Source: Bacteroidota bacterium (lineage in GTDB: Bacteria; Bacteroidota; Bacteroidia; Chitinophagales; Chitinophagaceae). Taken from it: 64,000 nucleotides of DNA. Of the stretch, positions 8,770 to 16,215 are shown in pieces. Made by a program: the position numbers and the translations under genes. The notes beneath the pieces are model-generated. The model worked only from the letters and a program-made list of their open reading frames with translations. It ran no database searches and was not told the origin of the DNA. The DNA is taken from positions 124,001 through 188,000 of the forward strand of contig JAFAFR010000050.1 in the NCBI GenBank assembly GCA_023423405.1, written 5' to 3'. Each line of letters begins with the position of its first letter. The stretch's first letter is position 1.

Positions 8770-9399
8770 GTGTCAGTAAGCCTGGTCATATTTGAAGACA
8801 ACGACCGCCTGCGGGAATCGCTCGTTTGCCTGTTCAAAGCCGATGAGCGGTATGAGCTGGCGGGCGACTATGGTCATTGCAGGAATGCCGGCGATGTCAT
8901 CCGCCTGCACAAACCCGATGTAGTGCTGATGGATATTGATATGCCCGGGGTGAGTGGCATAGAGGGCGTAAAAGAGATAAAAACGATACGGCCGCAAACC
9001 TCGGTAGTGATGTACACGGTATTTGAGAACGACGAAAAAATATTCGACTGCCTCTGTGCGGGCGCAAATGGCTACCTGCTGAAAAAAACGCCCCCTGCGA
9101 GATTGTTTGACGCCATTGCAGAAGTGATTGATGGCGGCGCGCCGATGAGCCCCAGCATCGCCAGGAAAGTGCTCGATTCTTTCAATGGAAAGAAGCAGGC
9201 ACAGCAATACGATCTTTCAGCAAGAGAAATGGAAGTGCTGAAATTGCTGACGGAAGGGCATAGCACAAAAGTGATTGCCGCCGCCCTGTTCATTTCTTTT
9301 GAGACCGTGCGCTCGCACCTGAAAAACATCTACAACAAGCTGCATGTCAACTGCGGCAAGGAAGCCATTGCAAAAGTATTGCGGGAGCGGATCCTCTGA
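8770..9399 (+). CDS. LuxR/NarL-type response regulator
   Basis: The product is 209 residues from a GTG at 8770, placed 4 bases after the kinase stop. A longer frame would overlap the kinase. The N-terminal receiver domain has the acidic pair FEDND, the likely phosphoacceptor D55 (VLMDIDMPG), and the lysine in YLLKKTPP. The C-terminal LuxR helix-turn-helix is at about 145-205 (LSAREMEVLKLLTEGHS, then FETVRSHLKNIYNKL). The tight spacing to the HisKA_3 kinase indicates a cognate two-component pair controlling transcription. Its targets are not visible. Confidence 0.93.
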   Translation: MSVSLVIFEDNDRLRESLVCLFKADERYELAGDYGHCRNAGDVIRLHKPDVVLMDIDMPGVSGIEGVKEIKTIRPQTSVVMYTVFENDEKIFDCLCAGANGYLLKKTPPARLFDAIAEVIDGGAPMSPSIARKVLDSFNGKKQAQQYDLSAREMEVLKLLTEGHSTKVIAAALFISFETVRSHLKNIYNKLHVNCGKEAIAKVLRERIL

Positions 9400-9484
9400 C
9401 GGGCAACGGCCCATGGGCCGGAACAGAAAGCCGGGTGGTTTGTTGTTCTATGTGACCATGACCTCTGTTCAATTCGGGTAGTAT

Positions 9485-9500
9485 TTCATAGATTTATGAA
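9485..9500. repeat. Short perfect inverted repeat at transporter start
   Basis: TTCATA and TATGAA flank GATT immediately before the ATG at 9501. It could be a small operator covering the translation start, but a 6-bp arm is weak evidence. Confidence 0.3.
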
Positions 9501-10886
9501 ATGCAAACCATATTCGAAAAAGATTCACCTACCGTTTCTTCTGCACATCTTCCGCTGAATTATTATGCCCTGCGGGTTTCGCTGATCGCGGCGCTGGGGG
9601 GCTTCCTGTTTGGATTCGAAACCGCCGTTATATCCGGCGCCGAAAAAACCATCCAGCAACTGTGGTCCCTCAGCTCCGGCTGGCAGGGCTTCACGGTGGC
9701 TTCCAGTTTGATAGGCACCGTAGTGGGCTCGCTGATAACCGGTTCGCCGGCGCAGCGGTACGGCAGGAAAAAAGTGCTGGTCGCCGTTGGCATCCTCTAC
9801 CTGCTGAGCGCCCTGGGTTGTGCCTTCACGCCGTTCTGGAGCCTTTTTGTATTGTTCCGTTTCATCGGCGGGCTGGCCGTAGGCGCCTCCTCGGTGGTGG
9901 GGCCCATGTATATTTCAGAGATAGCACCGGCGCATATGCGTGGCCGTTTGGCGGGTTCTTTTCAACTGAACATCGTGTTCGGCATCTTCATTGCCTTTCT
10001 TACCAATTTTTTATTCAAGGGCTTTGGCGATGAATCCTGGCGCTGGATGCTGGGCGTTATGCTGGTGCCGGCTGCGGTATATGCGCTGCTGGTGCGCACC
10101 ATTCCCGAGAGCCCGCGCTGGCTGGTGCTGAACAACCGCGACGAGGAAGCGAAAAAAATATTCGAGCGCACGGGCGACCTCCAGGCGCTGCAGAACATAC
10201 AGCAGGAACATGCGCTTGCCACGGAAGGGATCCATGAGAAGCTTTTTCAGAAGAAATTCATGAAACCCATTGTTTTTGCGGTAGTGCTGGCCATGTTCAA
10301 CCAGTTATCGGGCATCAACGCCATTTTGTATTATGCACCCCGGATATTCGAGATGGCCGGTTACGGTCACGACCAGGCCTACCTGCAGCCGGTGTTCATA
10401 GGAATGGCCAACCTGCTGTTTACGCTGCTGGCCATGAATTTCATCGACCGCTTTGGCCGCAAGACCCTCCTTATCATTGGGTCCTTTGGTATGATCTTTT
10501 TCCTGGGCCTTACAGCGCTGGCCTTTCATCACGGCAGTGCCGGCAATACGGCAGTGGTGTGGTGGCTGGTAGGCTTTATTGCTTTTTTTGCCTTCTCACA
10601 GGGTGCGGTGATCTGGGTATTTATATCGGAGATATTCCCCAATTCGGTGCGGTCGCAGGGCGGCTCGCTGGGCAGTTTCACCCACTGGATCATGGCTGCG
10701 CTCATCTCCTGGACCTTCCCGGTAATTGTGGAAGGCAGTGAGAAAGGTGGTTATTACAGTTTTTTGTTCTATACCATTATGATGGTGCTGCACCTGCTTT
10801 TTGTATGGCGGTTTCTTCCTGAGACCAAGGGGCGCAGCCTGGAGCAGATCCAGCAGGAACTGGGTATAAAAAATACAAGCAAATAA
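9501..10886 (+). CDS. MFS sugar porter (sugar:H+ symporter family)
   Basis: The product is 461 residues with twelve predicted membrane helices. The sugar-porter signatures are present: GGFLFGFETAVISGA in helix 1, RFIGGLAVGASS, the RGR-containing loop after helix 4, PESPRWLV, QLSGINAILYYAP in helix 7, and the terminal PETKGRSLEQIQ. It should import a monosaccharide such as xylose, glucose or galactose by proton symport across the inner membrane. A ROK-family sugar kinase begins 2 bases after its stop, which supports coupled uptake and phosphorylation. The exact sugar is not readable. Confidence 0.93.
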   Translation: MQTIFEKDSPTVSSAHLPLNYYALRVSLIAALGGFLFGFETAVISGAEKTIQQLWSLSSGWQGFTVASSLIGTVVGSLITGSPAQRYGRKKVLVAVGILYLLSALGCAFTPFWSLFVLFRFIGGLAVGASSVVGPMYISEIAPAHMRGRLAGSFQLNIVFGIFIAFLTNFLFKGFGDESWRWMLGVMLVPAAVYALLVRTIPESPRWLVLNNRDEEAKKIFERTGDLQALQNIQQEHALATEGIHEKLFQKKFMKPIVFAVVLAMFNQLSGINAILYYAPRIFEMAGYGHDQAYLQPVFIGMANLLFTLLAMNFIDRFGRKTLLIIGSFGMIFFLGLTALAFHHGSAGNTAVVWWLVGFIAFFAFSQGAVIWVFISEIFPNSVRSQGGSLGSFTHWIMAALISWTFPVIVEGSEKGGYYSFLFYTIMMVLHLLFVWRFLPETKGRSLEQIQQELGIKNTSK

Positions 10887-10888
10887 TT

Positions 10889-11806
10889 ATGAGCGAACTC
10901 ATTTGGGGCATAGACCTGGGTGGTACCAAAATCGAAGGCGTGATCCTGCCCTCGCTGGAAGATCCGAAACCGGTGATCCGTACACGCGTTCATACCGAAG
11001 CAACAAAAGGATACCAGCACATTGTTTCACAGATTGTGAAACTGGTGGACAAGATGCGGCAGGAATCGGGCCTGCAGCCGCGGGCCATTGGCATAGGAAC
11101 GCCGGGCGTGCTTGATCCGCGGCTGCACACCATGAAGAATTGCAACAGCACGGCCCTCAACGGCCAGCCCCTGCAGGACGACCTGCAAAAGGCCCTGGGC
11201 ATACCCGTTATACTGGCCAACGACGCCAATTGTTTTGCCCTTGCGGAAACGCACTGGGGCGTGGTGAAGCAGCAGCACCCCGAAGCGCGCATGGTGTTCG
11301 GCATCATTATGGGCACGGGTGTGGGCGGCGGGCTGGTGATGGATGGCCAGGTATGGAACGGGCTGCACGGCATTGCGGGGGAATGGGGACATATATTCCT
11401 CGACACTTCCGGGGGTGCCTGCTATTGCGGTAAGGAAGGCTGCGTGGAAACCATTCTCAGTGGGCCGGCCCTCCAGCGCTATTACCAGCTCCGGGGCGGT
11501 GAGCCGCTGCCACTGAAAGACATTGTAGAACGCGCAGCGGAGGGAGAGCAGCCCGCGGTGGAGACGATGGACCGGCTCTATCACTTTTTTGGAAAAGGGC
11601 TGTCGATGATCACCAATATGCTGGATCCCGATGTGGTGGTGATCGGCGGTGGTGTGGGAAATATCGGTAATATATATACGAAGGGACTGCTTTCCCTGCA
11701 GCATTTTATATTCAACAACCGGCTGGATCTGCCCGTGCTGAAACCGGTGCTGGGCGATAGCGCGGGCGTTTTTGGCGCCGCGGCGCTGGTGGCCGGGCAT
11801 AAATGA
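10889..11806 (+). CDS. ROK family sugar kinase
   Basis: The product is 305 residues. The N-terminal phosphate-binding motif is GIDLGGTKIEG (residues 5-15). The ROK signature follows, including GTGVGGGLV and GLHGIAGEWGH. The zinc-binding cysteines C178, C180 and C185 lie in CYCGKEGCVE, with the histidine of EWGH as the fourth ligand. The family includes glucokinase, fructokinase and repressor proteins. No DNA-binding domain precedes the kinase domain, so it should be an enzyme. Its pairing with the sugar porter suggests phosphorylation of the imported hexose. It is followed 13 bases later by a glycosyltransferase gene. Confidence 0.9.
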   Translation: MSELIWGIDLGGTKIEGVILPSLEDPKPVIRTRVHTEATKGYQHIVSQIVKLVDKMRQESGLQPRAIGIGTPGVLDPRLHTMKNCNSTALNGQPLQDDLQKALGIPVILANDANCFALAETHWGVVKQQHPEARMVFGIIMGTGVGGGLVMDGQVWNGLHGIAGEWGHIFLDTSGGACYCGKEGCVETILSGPALQRYYQLRGGEPLPLKDIVERAAEGEQPAVETMDRLYHFFGKGLSMITNMLDPDVVVIGGGVGNIGNIYTKGLLSLQHFIFNNRLDLPVLKPVLGDSAGVFGAAALVAGHK

Positions 11807-11819
11807 GGAGCCTGTAATT

Positions 11820-12974
11820 ATGGTGAAACTGGTGCTTTACTGGTTATCGGCCGGGATCCTGATCTATACTTTCCTGGGTTATGGCATCGTGGTTTTCGTA
11901 TGGAACCGGTTCCGGAAAAAGCAGCCCCTTCCATCGGGCGGCGGACCTGTGCCCTCCCTGGCGGTGATCATTCCCGCTTATAACGAAGCGGAGGTACTGG
12001 GTCCCAAGATCAGGGAGTCGCTTTCCCTGTCCTACCCGGGCGACGGGATGGAACTGTGGGTGGTAACGGATGGGTCCACGGACGGCAGTGAAAAGATCGT
12101 AGCGGCCTTCCCGCAGGTGAGGGGGCTCCACGACCCGGAGCGCTGGGGCAAGGCCGTGGCCATCAACCGGGTGATGGAAGAAGTGAAAACCGACCTGGTG
12201 GTGATCACTGATGCGAATGCAAAATTGTCGCCCGACAGCCTCCTGCTGCTGGCGGCCCATTTTAATGACCCAAGCCTGGGGGGGGTTTCGGGAGAAAAAA
12301 AAGTACTGGAAGAAGGAGAGGGGATGTACTGGAAATATGAGTCCTTTCTGAAGCGCCAGGACGCAGACCTGTGCAGCCTGGTGGGGGCTGCCGGTGAACT
12401 GTTCGCCTTCCGCAGCAATTTATTTGAACCCCTGGAGCCCGATACGATCCTCGATGACTTTGTGCTTTCCCTCCGGCTTTGCCTGAAGGGGTACCGGGTG
12501 GGGTACGAGCCCCGGGCCATGGCGCTGGAGGCGGGCTCGCCGAACACGCGGGAGGAGCAGAAGAGAAAGATCCGGATCGCGGCGGGCGGCTGGCAGGCCA
12601 TCTGGCGGCTGCGGCCGCTGCTCTTTTACCGGAAGAACCTGGTGCTGAGTTTCCAGTACTGGTCGCATCGCGTGCTACGCTGGACCATTGCGCCCTTTTG
12701 CCTGCCGCTGCTCTTCCTGGTCAACGCCCTGCTGGTGGTGGAGGGCGCCGGGGACTGGTATCGCCTGAGCTTCCTGGGGCAGCTCCTCTTTTATGGAATG
12801 GCTTTCCTGGGCTGGCTGGGCGCCTGCAGAAATACGAAATGGCCGATCGTATATATACTATATTATTTCGTGTTCATGAACTGGGCAGCGATTCGCGGTG
12901 GCTTCCGGTTTCTCAGGAACCGGCAGGAAGCGCGCTGGGAAAAGTCGGGCCGTTTGACCATGCCCGTTAAATAA
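11820..12974 (+). CDS. Family 2 glycosyltransferase, membrane-bound
   Basis: The product is 384 residues from the ATG at 11820, 13 bases after the ROK kinase. A hydrophobic helix (about 5-25) precedes the GT-A domain. The nucleotide-sugar motifs are VIIPAYNEAEVL, TDGSTDGS and the DxD-like TDANAKL. DDFVLSLRL is the acceptor/base region. Two or three membrane helices close the protein (about 285-350). It should transfer a sugar from a nucleotide donor to a growing glycan at the inner membrane. Together with the sugar transferase and second glycosyltransferase downstream it suggests an exopolysaccharide or lipid-linked glycan pathway. Confidence 0.88.
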   Translation: MVKLVLYWLSAGILIYTFLGYGIVVFVWNRFRKKQPLPSGGGPVPSLAVIIPAYNEAEVLGPKIRESLSLSYPGDGMELWVVTDGSTDGSEKIVAAFPQVRGLHDPERWGKAVAINRVMEEVKTDLVVITDANAKLSPDSLLLLAAHFNDPSLGGVSGEKKVLEEGEGMYWKYESFLKRQDADLCSLVGAAGELFAFRSNLFEPLEPDTILDDFVLSLRLCLKGYRVGYEPRAMALEAGSPNTREEQKRKIRIAAGGWQAIWRLRPLLFYRKNLVLSFQYWSHRVLRWTIAPFCLPLLFLVNALLVVEGAGDWYRLSFLGQLLFYGMAFLGWLGACRNTKWPIVYILYYFVFMNWAAIRGGFRFLRNRQEARWEKSGRLTMPVK

Positions 12975-13266
12975 AATCAGTATATATCAGGGGGATCGGG
13001 TATATTAAAACAGGCAACAATAAATTTATCTGAAATCATTTCTTTAAATGGAAATATATATTACTTTTATCCCACAATAGCCGATCATAACCTCTGAAAC
13101 AGGCCTGATAGCTTTCTTCCACCAATCCTAGAAACCTCCCAATGTTCAGCAGACAACCGGATAAACCGGCTGAAGACCTCTATTGATACCCGTTCCGTTG
13201 AAAACCGAACCGTTCCAATTGCTTTCCTATTGAAAAATTGAGTTATAACAACTTAATTATTCAGGG
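12975..13266. other. AT-rich intergenic region before receiver gene
   Basis: This 292-base gap holds no open frame of note. Its first third is strongly AT-rich and contains a TACTTTTA sequence that resembles a -7 element with its last base changed. It probably contains the promoter for the receiver and sugar transferase genes, but I cannot place it confidently. Confidence 0.4.
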
Positions 13267-13671
13267 ATGAAAAGAAAGATACTCGTGATTACTGAAAGCA
13301 AGGCCATCCGGTTTTTGTTACAAACTGTACTTCATGATCATTATTCGACTGTAACTGCAGCCGAAGCCGGTGAGGCCGTTGGTTTTATTTCGCAGGCAAG
13401 CCTGCCTGACGCCATTGTACTGGACTCAGATCTTCCCGATACAGAGCCCTGGGAACTGGTGGAGCATTTCAAAACGAGCGGACTCTACCAGCACATACCC
13501 ATGGTCGTTATTTCGTCCCAATCTGAAGAAGAAATTGAAAAATACTGCGGAAAGTTTGGTGTGGAAGCCAGTTTCCGTAAGCCCTTTAATCCAATTGATC
13601 TTAAACAAAGACTTGACGCCCTGATTAAAGCACCTGCCCTTTCGACCAGAAGCTGGCTGAAAGTAGTATGA
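13267..13671 (+). CDS. Stand-alone response regulator receiver protein
   Basis: The product is 134 residues and is only a receiver domain. The phosphoacceptor is D53 (IVLDSDLP) and the conserved lysine is K105 (FRKPF). The acidic pocket after strand 1 is reduced to E10 (VITES), which normally holds two acidic residues, so magnesium binding may be weakened. There is no output domain. It lies 32 bases before a sugar transferase whose own N-terminus looks like a receiver domain. That suggests a role in controlling glycan synthesis through protein contact, which is inference. Confidence 0.88.
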   Translation: MKRKILVITESKAIRFLLQTVLHDHYSTVTAAEAGEAVGFISQASLPDAIVLDSDLPDTEPWELVEHFKTSGLYQHIPMVVISSQSEEEIEKYCGKFGVEASFRKPFNPIDLKQRLDALIKAPALSTRSWLKVV

Positions 13672-13703
13672 GTTTTTAATCTCTAAACGCAAATCTTACC
13701 TGA

Positions 13704-14861
13704 ATGGAATCAATTGTACCTCTAACTGCTCCAACGCAAACACCTACATATCGCCGATATTCAGTTTTTCACCAGCAGGATACTGCCCCGGTGGCAAAAT
13801 TGCTCGCACGTGAATTTTTCTATATCGGGAAGAATACCAGGAGCATTGATTACCTGGTTAACCTGTTCGATGGCGGCTATGCTGCCGAAACAGGCGCCAA
13901 GGCAATGAATATCCTGAAGCGGATCGAACAGCAGAAAAGGTCCTATCCGCAGGTATTCATCATTGACAGTGGCGTTCCCCTGCCAACTGTTGCCGAACTG
14001 GTTAGCTACCTCAGGGAAAAAGAGGCATTCCGGAACATTCCCGTTATCATGGACAAAGCAGAAGACAGGCAGCCCTGTCAGGATCCTTCCCTGCTGATGC
14101 GCCTGTTCGATGATGTGGTGGATGCACGGAAAGCCGATCACAAACTGGTGCAGCGCATCCAGTTCCTGGAAAGGGTAAAGCAGAAAAGCCAGCAGAAATC
14201 GCAGGAAAAAATGGACCTGCTGGATGTACTCCGGAGCAGAAGCAAGCTTGCCTTTGGCCGCCGTCTTTTTGACATTTGTATTTCCCTGGTTGCCATTCTC
14301 CTCACATTGCCGCTCATGGCAATGATCGCCGTCGCCATTAAGCTGGAAAGTAAGGGTCCTGTTCTTTATATTTCCAAACGTGCCGGTCGGGGTTACAAAG
14401 TGTTCAATTTCCTGAAGTTCCGCACCATGCAGTTTGATGCTGATAAAAAAGTGGACCAGTTGAAGCACCTGAATGCATTCGGCGAGGAAAAAGAAAAAGT
14501 ATTCTTTAAAGTGGCCAACGATCCGCGCACCACGAGGATCGGGAAACTGCTCCGCAATACCAGCCTGGATGAACTGCCGCAGTTTTTTAATGTGTTGCTG
14601 GGAGATATGTCGCTGGTGGGAAACCGCCCGCTTCCTCTCTATGAAGCTTCTATGTTAACAACCGATGAGTGGTCCATTCGTTTCATGGCGCCTGCAGGTA
14701 TCACCGGGCTGTGGCAGATCCGTAAAAAAGACCGCCATTGTATGACAACGGAAGAGCGGATCAAGCTGGACATTGCCTATTCACAGAAGCAGAATTTTCT
14801 TTATGATCTCTGGATCATTGCACAAACGCCACCGGCCCTGATCCAAAAATCAAACGCATAA
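13704..14861 (+). CDS. Initiating sugar transferase with receiver-like N-terminal domain
   Basis: The product is 385 residues. The C-terminal half (about 185-385) is a bacterial sugar transferase of the WcaJ/polyprenyl-phosphate glycosyl-1-phosphate transferase family. It has one membrane helix (about 187-212), FLKFRTM, TSLDELPQFFNVLLGDMSLVG and GITGLWQ. It should load the first sugar phosphate on undecaprenyl phosphate. Residues about 18-145 look receiver-like: VFIIDSGVP with D88 at the acceptor position and a following RNIPVIM strand. A Gln/Lys-rich linker joins the two parts. The multi-helix N-terminus of WbaP-type enzymes is absent. The receiver-like assignment is a motif-level judgement. 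Confidence 0.88.
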   Translation: MESIVPLTAPTQTPTYRRYSVFHQQDTAPVAKLLAREFFYIGKNTRSIDYLVNLFDGGYAAETGAKAMNILKRIEQQKRSYPQVFIIDSGVPLPTVAELVSYLREKEAFRNIPVIMDKAEDRQPCQDPSLLMRLFDDVVDARKADHKLVQRIQFLERVKQKSQQKSQEKMDLLDVLRSRSKLAFGRRLFDICISLVAILLTLPLMAMIAVAIKLESKGPVLYISKRAGRGYKVFNFLKFRTMQFDADKKVDQLKHLNAFGEEKEKVFFKVANDPRTTRIGKLLRNTSLDELPQFFNVLLGDMSLVGNRPLPLYEASMLTTDEWSIRFMAPAGITGLWQIRKKDRHCMTTEERIKLDIAYSQKQNFLYDLWIIAQTPPALIQKSNA

Positions 14862-14885
14862 AATTTATATATATTTTCTGTTGAA

Positions 14886-14911
14886 CGAAAGCCGGTTTTA
14901 GCCGGCTTTCG
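14886..14911. terminator. Strong hairpin after sugar transferase gene
   Basis: CGAAAGCCGG and CCGGCTTTCG form a perfect 10-bp stem with a 6-base loop, 25 bases after the stop of the sugar transferase gene. No T-run follows, so it is not a textbook intrinsic terminator. It may still pause transcription or protect the 3' end. Confidence 0.5.
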
Positions 14912-14955
14912 GCGTATATTGGTGGTGCATTGATTTTTCCCTATTTTCCCTAAAC

Positions 14956-16173
14956 GTGCTGACCTTTATTTACTTTTTAGGCCTGCTACTTTTCATTTAC
15001 CTGTTCTGCAGCATCACCTACCTGCTGGTAGTTGCCATTGCAGGTCTGATGTACCGGGAAGTGCAGCCGCCGCCGGCCACCAAACAGGCTAAGATAGCCG
15101 TACTCATTCCCTCCTTCAGGGACGATCATATCATTGTGCATACGGCATCCGAAGTGCTGCGGCACAATTACCCCGCTGAACTTTTTGACCTCACCATCAT
15201 CGCCGATTCACTGCAGCCGGAAACCATCCAGGAACTCAGGCAAATGGGCGTTCGGGTGCTGGAAGTGCAGGCCCGCATGAAATCCCGCAGCATTCACGCA
15301 GCGCTTTCCAGGATCAATGAAGACCAGTATGAACTGGTGATGATACTCGACGCCGACAACGTTATGAAAGCGGATTGCCTGTTGCTCGTGAACCAGTATT
15401 ACCAGGCAGGATTCCGCGCCATCCAGTGCCATCGTACCGCCAAGAACCTGCAAACCAATATTGCCCTGCTCGATGCGATCAGCGAAGAGATCAACAACCA
15501 TCTTTTCCGGCTGGGCCCGCAGGCCCTGGGCTTTTCTGCCGCCCCTTCGGGATCGGGAATGGCGTTTGATACCCGGCTGATCAAACATATTTTTTCTTAC
15601 AGGCCCATCCTCGACAACCCGGGCGAGGACAGGGAAATAGATATGCAGTTGTTGAAAGCCGGGGTTAAGATGCATTTTATCCCAGAGGCCTGGGTGCTGG
15701 ATGAAAAAGTGGCCAGCCACGATGTTTTTGAAAAGCAGCGCGTGCGCTGGATGGAAGCGCAGTGGTACCAGGTGCGCCGTTTCCTTGAACCCGATATGAA
15801 GGGCCTGCCGCGCAACCGGCAATATGTCAACAAACTGGTTCAGAACCTGCTGTTGCCCAGGTCGCTCTACCTGGTTGTTTTTTTTGTGATCACCACGCTG
15901 GTGATTGTCCGTTACCTGACCGATCAGGATTTCATTTTTCCGCTGCCCGGCTGGTGGCTGAGCCTGCTCCTGCTTTTCCTGCTCACCCTCGCCATAGCCG
16001 TTCCTTCCCGGTTTTATTCTTCCGCCACCGTGAAAGCCCTGCTGAGCCTGCCGCTGTTGCTCGTGAGTATGATCAGGGCTTTGTTACGGATAAAAAAAGG
16101 CCGCAAAGAATTCCTGCATACCCCCAAAACATTTACCGGCATGAAGCATCCGGAGGATGCCGCCCAATCTTAA
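14956..16173 (+). CDS. Family 2 glycosyltransferase (processive-type motifs)
   Basis: The product is 405 residues from a GTG at 14956. A membrane helix near the N-terminus (about 3-28) precedes the GT2 domain. Visible motifs are IAVLIPSFRDD, the DxD-type DADNVM, GSGMAFDT, EDREIDMQLL (catalytic ED) and QRVRW. The last matches the QxxRW signature of cellulose/chitin synthase-like enzymes. Two to three C-terminal helices (about 300-365) follow. It is likely an inner-membrane enzyme of the same surface-glycan pathway as the preceding genes. It lacks a PilZ domain. Product chemistry cannot be inferred. Confidence 0.88.
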   Translation: MLTFIYFLGLLLFIYLFCSITYLLVVAIAGLMYREVQPPPATKQAKIAVLIPSFRDDHIIVHTASEVLRHNYPAELFDLTIIADSLQPETIQELRQMGVRVLEVQARMKSRSIHAALSRINEDQYELVMILDADNVMKADCLLLVNQYYQAGFRAIQCHRTAKNLQTNIALLDAISEEINNHLFRLGPQALGFSAAPSGSGMAFDTRLIKHIFSYRPILDNPGEDREIDMQLLKAGVKMHFIPEAWVLDEKVASHDVFEKQRVRWMEAQWYQVRRFLEPDMKGLPRNRQYVNKLVQNLLLPRSLYLVVFFVITTLVIVRYLTDQDFIFPLPGWWLSLLLLFLLTLAIAVPSRFYSSATVKALLSLPLLLVSMIRALLRIKKGRKEFLHTPKTFTGMKHPEDAAQS

Positions 16174-16178
16174 TTTTG
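16171..16178 (+). promoter_or_regulatory. Possible -7 element upstream of recG
   Basis: TAATTTTG matches TAnnTTTG exactly and uses the TAA stop codon of the preceding glycosyltransferase gene. It lies 37 bases before the recG start. I see no properly spaced -33 TTG, so support is partial. Confidence 0.4.
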
Positions 16179-16215
16179 TGCGAAAACCAGCGCCATTTCC
16201 TTCGATGCCACCATA

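Noticed and set aside
4768..9451. A shared stretch of about 16 bases containing TTTGTTGTTCTAT near 4770 (inside the methyltransferase gene) and near 9436 (intergenic)
   Set aside because: A match of this length between two places in 64 kb is possible by chance. One copy is inside a coding gene and there is no third copy or flanking structure.
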